Below, piece by piece: positions 60,667-64,000 of a stretch of DNA of 64,000 nt. The stretch is from assembly GCF_002741075.1 (NCBI RefSeq), contig NZ_CP016634.1, forward strand, positions 1,628,501 through 1,692,500, given 5' to 3'. How positions within the stretch are numbered: the first letter of the stretch is position 1; every line of letters starts with the position of its first letter. This DNA comes from Pseudomonas putida (lineage in GTDB: Bacteria; Pseudomonadota; Gammaproteobacteria; Pseudomonadales; Pseudomonadaceae). The translations under genes and the position numbers were made by a program. The notes beneath the pieces are model-generated. The model was not told the origin of the DNA. It was given only the letters and a program-made list of their open reading frames with translations, and did not search any database.

Positions 60667-60857
60667 GAGACAGTCCTACGCCCTCCATCGAATGAGACGG
60701 GCGACAACTATCCTGACATGGAGGGCTCACGACTAAGTCAGGCAAAGACCTGCACAGAATTTAGCGGTGTGAGTTTTCTCATGAGTAGCGAATGGCTTTG
60801 CTCTCATGTTTTCTTTTGTGAGTGCCGATCGCTGATCGACACTTGAAGCATGTTGGC

Positions 60858-61976
60858 TTACGCGACGCGGAATCGATCAATTAACGATTCATCGAGTTCT
60901 ACACCCAAGCCCGGTAAATCAGGGACACGGACACTGCCATCTTCCAATGGCAGCAGATTGCGCACTAAGCTGTGGAACAGCGGGCTGTCACTTTGTGAAT
61001 ATTCCAGTAAATCTCCATGCTCACTTGCGGCCAAGAAGTGCGTCGTTGCAGCGAGCAATATGCCGGTGCTGAAACCATGCGGTATCAGGCGCGCCCCATG
61101 CCGCTTAGCCAGCGAGCTAATGTGCACCATCTCACTGATTCCGCCACAGCGCGTTATATCGGGCTGAACAATGTCTGGGTGTGTGGACTCCAGAAATGCT
61201 GCAAACTCATGCCGAGTGGCTAGACCTTCGCCTCCGGCGACGGGAATGCCGGCAAATTTCGCAAGGCGCAGAAGACCCTGGCTATCGTCTGAGGGGAGGG
61301 GCTCTTCGATCCAGTTCAGATCAAACTCCCTCAAAGCTTCACATTGCGCGATCGCATGGTTTGCATTGCGCCACCGTCCCACTAGATCTATTTGAAGCTG
61401 AATGTCAGGGCCGATCTCTTCGCGTACGATTTTCAGCAATTGCTTGTCTTTGATGGGGTCATCCCCGAACCCGGCGCCGCCGAGTTTGATGCTGGTCAAG
61501 CCCTGATCGAGCAAGGTGCCAAGCATGTCCCTGTTACCGGCCTCGTCGGGGCGAGGGATGAAAGTGCCATAGGCTGGAATTCGATCACGGTATTTTCCGC
61601 CCAGCAGCGTATGAATTGGGACTTTATAAAACTGTCCCGCGATGTCCCAAAGCGCAATGTCCAAGGCACTGATCGCATGAATACCTGCACCGCGACGGCC
61701 CACGTACTCGGTTTGGCGATACATCTTCTGCCACAGGCGATCAATTTCCAGAGGGTTTTCACCTATCAGTACATCTCGTAGTCCCTGGCAGGTTTCATGA
61801 GATGAAGGCATCTCAATCAGGGCCTTCACCACTGCCGGTGCACTGTCGGTTTCGCCGATACCGATGAGCCCGTTGTCCGTGTGAATGCGGACAACCAGTG
61901 CGTCCTCACCCCATTCACAAGGTTGCCCAAGTGCAGGTACGCGTAGCCAGATTGCTTCAACATCAATGATCTTCAT
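60858..61976 (-). CDS. Enolase-superfamily protein, galactonate-dehydratase-like site
   Basis: A 372-residue enzyme, distant from the copy at 57938. The barrel has Lys164-x-Gly166 (SIKLGG), metal ligands Asp197 (LQIDLVG), Glu224 (NWIEEPL) and Glu250 (AGGEGLATR), then Asp273 (QPDITRCGG) and His300 (LIPHGFSTG). His near the end of the barrel with three acidic ligands is the pattern of galactonate-type acid-sugar dehydratases. Its ATG overlaps the stop of the BCCT gene (ATGA), so carrier and enzyme are translationally coupled, and the enzyme probably acts on the imported compound. Confidence 0.86.
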   Translation of the reverse strand: MKIIDVEAIWLRVPALGQPCEWGEDALVVRIHTDNGLIGIGETDSAPAVVKALIEMPSSHETCQGLRDVLIGENPLEIDRLWQKMYRQTEYVGRRGAGIHAISALDIALWDIAGQFYKVPIHTLLGGKYRDRIPAYGTFIPRPDEAGNRDMLGTLLDQGLTSIKLGGAGFGDDPIKDKQLLKIVREEIGPDIQLQIDLVGRWRNANHAIAQCEALREFDLNWIEEPLPSDDSQGLLRLAKFAGIPVAGGEGLATRHEFAAFLESTHPDIVQPDITRCGGISEMVHISSLAKRHGARLIPHGFSTGILLAATTHFLAASEHGDLLEYSQSDSPLFHSLVRNLLPLEDGSVRVPDLPGLGVELDESLIDRFRVA

Positions 61977-63595
61977 GCAAGGGCTTCCCGGGTACGCGCT
62001 TCGACGGAGGGGAGTGGGATTTCAATCTCCTCCCGCTGCTTCATCGCTTCTTCAACGATCTGCTGGGCCGGTACCGATCCGTAATCCTCACGCAGCCATT
62101 TGAGTAGGCCCCAGATTTTTACGAGCAGGATCAGGATAAAGGGAATAGCCGAGAGGATGACCGCTGTTTTTAGCGTGTGGAGCGAAGCGTTGATGTAAAG
62201 CATCGCTAAAGGAAGAGCAGCAAGCATGATGCACCAGAAGAGACGCAAGCCTGGAGTAGGATCATCACCTTCACGCAGGTTGCGAGTGCTGGTTGCTGCC
62301 ACCGTATAAGCAACAGCGTCCAGGTGAGAGGCAAGGAACACCAGCATCAAGAGGAAATACAGCACTGAGAACAGCTTGCCCATGGGGAGGCTGTTCAGAA
62401 GCATCGAAACCGCTGCTTCTCCGCCGGCACCGCTAAGCATGGCCGGGGCATTGATAGCTCCTGTGATGAACTCGTGGATCGCGTAGCTCTGCAGGCTGCC
62501 GAAGAAGAACCAGCAACCTCCGCAACCGCCGAGCACCATCGCCATGATGACCTCGCGAATGGTCCGACCGCGCGATACTCGAGTTACGAAGATCGCAACA
62601 CCTGGGGTATAGGTAATCCAGTAAAGCCAATAGAAAACAGTCCAGCCGCGAGAAAATTCGCCCGAGCCATTAGGGTCGGTGGACAGGCTCATTTGCACAA
62701 AGTTTTGCACGCTGAGGCCGATGGCATTGGTGAGGTTATTCAAGATGAATAGCGTTGGCCCCAGCAACAAAACCACCAGCCCGAATGCGAGAGTCATCCC
62801 GCACGCCATATGAGCCAGACGCTGCATACCAGAACCGATGCCGATCCAGGAACTCGCGGAAAACACTACGGTCACGGCCAAAACGAGAGCGGCTTTCGTC
62901 ACAAAACCATCAGAGATGCCGGTCAGGTCGGATAGGCCCTTGGCGACTGTGGAGGTCGTGAGGGTCATGGTCAAAACGAGACCGCCGAACGTTGCGAACA
63001 GGAAGATCACGTCAATGATTCGCCCCACCGGCCCATGTGCTCTGAGGCCTGTAATTGCCTCAACAACTGCTGCCAGGCTCAAGCCCTTATTGCGCCGGAC
63101 GTGAAAGTGGTAAGCCAGAGCTAGTGAGGCAATGCCGTAGATGGCCCACGGCGTGATGCCCCAGTGGAAGAAGGAATAGGCGATGCTGTAGTCGAGCGCC
63201 TGCGGAGTAGAGCCCGCGATGCCCAGCCCTGGCGTCAGGTAGTAATAAGCCCATTCCATGAAGGCCCAATACATGGTTGCCGATCCAAGGCCTGCACAGA
63301 TGAACATGAAGACCCAGCTGGTATTGCCATACTCAGGCTTGCCGGAGCCCAACCGAATATTTCCATATTTGCTGAACGCTAATCCGACGATGAGTAATAC
63401 GCAAAAAAAGCCAAGCAGTTGTACGAGGGAGCCGAAGGTCATCGTAGCCTGAGTGAACAGCTGATCAGCCAAGGTTTTGGCTTCATCTGGGAACACTGTT
63501 AGGGCCGCTACGATCGTGCCCACGACAACGATGCTGGTGGCGATGAGGGGGACGTCCTTGCGGGGGGCAAGGGTAGAGTCGTGAAGATTACTCAT
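61973..63595 (-). CDS. BCCT family transporter (second copy)
   Basis: A 540-residue BCCT carrier with twelve predicted helices. Signature parts are WTVFYWLYWITYTPG and IFVTRVSRGRTIRE; the region TMYWAFMEWAYYYLTPGLG lies in the substrate path, and the first helix follows a hydrophilic start MSNLHDSTLAPRKD. GGAGG lies 6 bases before ATG 63595. It differs much from the copy at 55003, so the two may have different substrates or roles (import and exchange). It is coupled to the enolase-type gene downstream and divergent from a LysR regulator. Confidence 0.9.
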   Translation of the reverse strand: MSNLHDSTLAPRKDVPLIATSIVVVGTIVAALTVFPDEAKTLADQLFTQATMTFGSLVQLLGFFCVLLIVGLAFSKYGNIRLGSGKPEYGNTSWVFMFICAGLGSATMYWAFMEWAYYYLTPGLGIAGSTPQALDYSIAYSFFHWGITPWAIYGIASLALAYHFHVRRNKGLSLAAVVEAITGLRAHGPVGRIIDVIFLFATFGGLVLTMTLTTSTVAKGLSDLTGISDGFVTKAALVLAVTVVFSASSWIGIGSGMQRLAHMACGMTLAFGLVVLLLGPTLFILNNLTNAIGLSVQNFVQMSLSTDPNGSGEFSRGWTVFYWLYWITYTPGVAIFVTRVSRGRTIREVIMAMVLGGCGGCWFFFGSLQSYAIHEFITGAINAPAMLSGAGGEAAVSMLLNSLPMGKLFSVLYFLLMLVFLASHLDAVAYTVAATSTRNLREGDDPTPGLRLFWCIMLAALPLAMLYINASLHTLKTAVILSAIPFILILLVKIWGLLKWLREDYGSVPAQQIVEEAMKQREEIEIPLPSVEARTREALA

Positions 63596-63671
63596 GACGA
63601 CCTCCAAAGGTGGAGGCGAGAGCAGGCGCAGCTGTAATTTGAGCTTGCATATTGAGTTCCTGATGTTGTCA

Positions 63672-63754
63672 TTATTAGGTAGGCCCGACCCACGAGGGAC
63701 TAGGTGCAATCTATGCCAGGGCCGTACGCGAAGAAAAACGCCGTTTCCTAATAA
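63672..63754. promoter_or_regulatory. Inverted repeat in the BCCT/LysR divergent promoter
   Basis: TTATTAGG (63672-63679) and CCTAATAA (63747-63754) are exact inverted 8-base arms about 67 bases apart in the 176-base gap between the second BCCT gene and the last LysR gene. Both lie close to the respective promoters. They may be two half-sites for the LysR regulator, though neither is a full T-N11-A box. Confidence 0.35.
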
Positions 63755-63771
63755 ATATATTACGGTTGCTT

Positions 63772-64000
63772 ATGAATGATTTTGGCCCTTCGCCTGCCTC
63801 TACACGCCTGCCACACCTTGGTCTGCTGCTGGCCTTTCGCACAGTTGCAGAGCTGGGAAGCTTTACGCGCGCTGCAAATGCGCTTCATCTCTCCCAGTCC
63901 GCGATCAGCCAGCAAGTCGTTAAACTTGAAGAGGTTCTACAATCTCAGTTGTTCGAACGATCCACACGTTCAGTGGTGCTGACGGCTGCCGGCAAACAGC
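63772..64000 (+). CDS. LysR-family transcriptional regulator, N-terminal part (runs off the window)
   Basis: The frame begins at ATG 63772 and is open to the window end, 76 codons. It reads [20 protein letters not shown], then [20 protein letters not shown] and [20 protein letters not shown], the winged helix-turn-helix of LysR proteins. It is divergent from the second BCCT gene, the classical place for a LysR regulator of its neighbour. Length and effector domain cannot be seen. Confidence 0.9.
   Translation, partial: MNDFGPSPASTRLPHLGLLLAFRTVAELGSFTRAANALHLSQSAISQQVVKLEEVLQSQLFERSTRSVVLTAAGKQ

Larger units (their letters stand above)
59114..60717 (-). mobile_element. IS3-family insertion sequence
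   Basis: About 1.6 kb with two overlapping transposase frames on the minus strand. GTCAAGGTAGTTGTCG (59114-59129) and the complement of CGACAACTATCCTGAC (60702-60717) match at 14 of 16 positions and are the likely terminal inverted repeats; exact ends may differ by a base or two. I did not find a convincing target-site duplication. It sits between two enolase-superfamily genes, upstream of the first, and could have altered its promoter. Confidence 0.85.

Noticed and set aside
59105..60730. Target-site duplication flanking the IS3 element
   Set aside because: The bases next to the inferred ends (GGTGCGC and ATGGAGG) do not match; the ends or the duplication have probably changed.
1..64000. 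CRISPR array, tRNA, rRNA or prophage genes
   Set aside because: No regularly spaced direct repeats, cloverleaf-like sequences or phage structural genes were seen on reading either strand.

Overview
The window reads as a chromosomal segment of a high-GC Pseudomonas of the P. putida group. The support is the inverted pairs of the short putida-type REP repeat (core TCGCGGGTAAACCCGCTCC) at 2075-2142 and 11996-12079, and a gene content that matches this group: an arginine-transaminase operon with a periplasmic broad-specificity racemase, a short LOV photoreceptor next to a class II LitR regulator, and Roc/Rcs-controlled fimbriae. No tRNA, rRNA, CRISPR array or phage gene was seen. Comparisons to named genes of P. 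putida, P. aeruginosa, E. coli and others are from memory, not from a search.

Region 1 (1-12079) is an arginine/basic amino acid catabolic block. It holds the Hpt end of a hybrid kinase, an AAT-family permease with a small overlapping upstream ORF, then crotonase, acyl-CoA dehydrogenase, NDP-forming acyl-CoA synthetase, 2-ketoarginine decarboxylase (aruI), periplasmic racemase, arginine:pyruvate transaminase (aruH) and an aldehyde dehydrogenase. Together they can turn D- or L-arginine into 4-guanidinobutyrate, and the three CoA genes suggest a further thioester route. Region 2 (12101-18479) has an Rrf2 regulator divergent from a Tat-exported peptide-type ABC importer and an NAD(P)H:quinone reductase, with a near-perfect palindrome between them. 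Then come a zinc-type HemB paralogue (18639-19610) and a lone PotF-like binding protein (19763-20875).

Region 3 (21003-34288) is a chaperone-usher fimbria with its own phosphorelay: tip adhesin, hybrid kinase, REC-EAL phosphodiesterase, second hybrid kinase with Hpt, RcsB-like regulator, then pilin, chaperone and usher. The layout resembles Pvr/Rcs control of cupD. Three related RcsB-box-like sites precede the adhesin, the kinase operon and the pilin. Next are an NTF2-like protein, an acyltransferase-SGNH protein, a nitronate monooxygenase-like enzyme, a frameshifted ferric-reductase-like protein and a DUF1543 protein.

Region 4 (39585-49294) is a light-response island. Two convergent operons (CHI-like, DUF3833 lipoprotein, small DUF, Fe-S photolyase, DUF2256; and NTF2, SDR, flavin amine oxidase, DUF1365, CFA-type methyltransferase, DUF2878) lie beside a LOV protein and a MerR regulator. 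Both operons are preceded by TGTACA-rich inverted repeats. A PAS-GGDEF diguanylate cyclase follows.

Region 5 (50734-64000) looks accessory. It carries a two-component HpaB-type flavin monooxygenase with HutD-like, RidA and DUF1028 proteins, two BCCT transporters, two enolase-superfamily dehydratase-like enzymes and two LysR regulators, with an IS3-family element between the enolase genes. I do not recognise the pathway; it is the best candidate here for an undescribed catabolic system, plausibly for a quaternary-ammonium or similar zwitterionic substrate.
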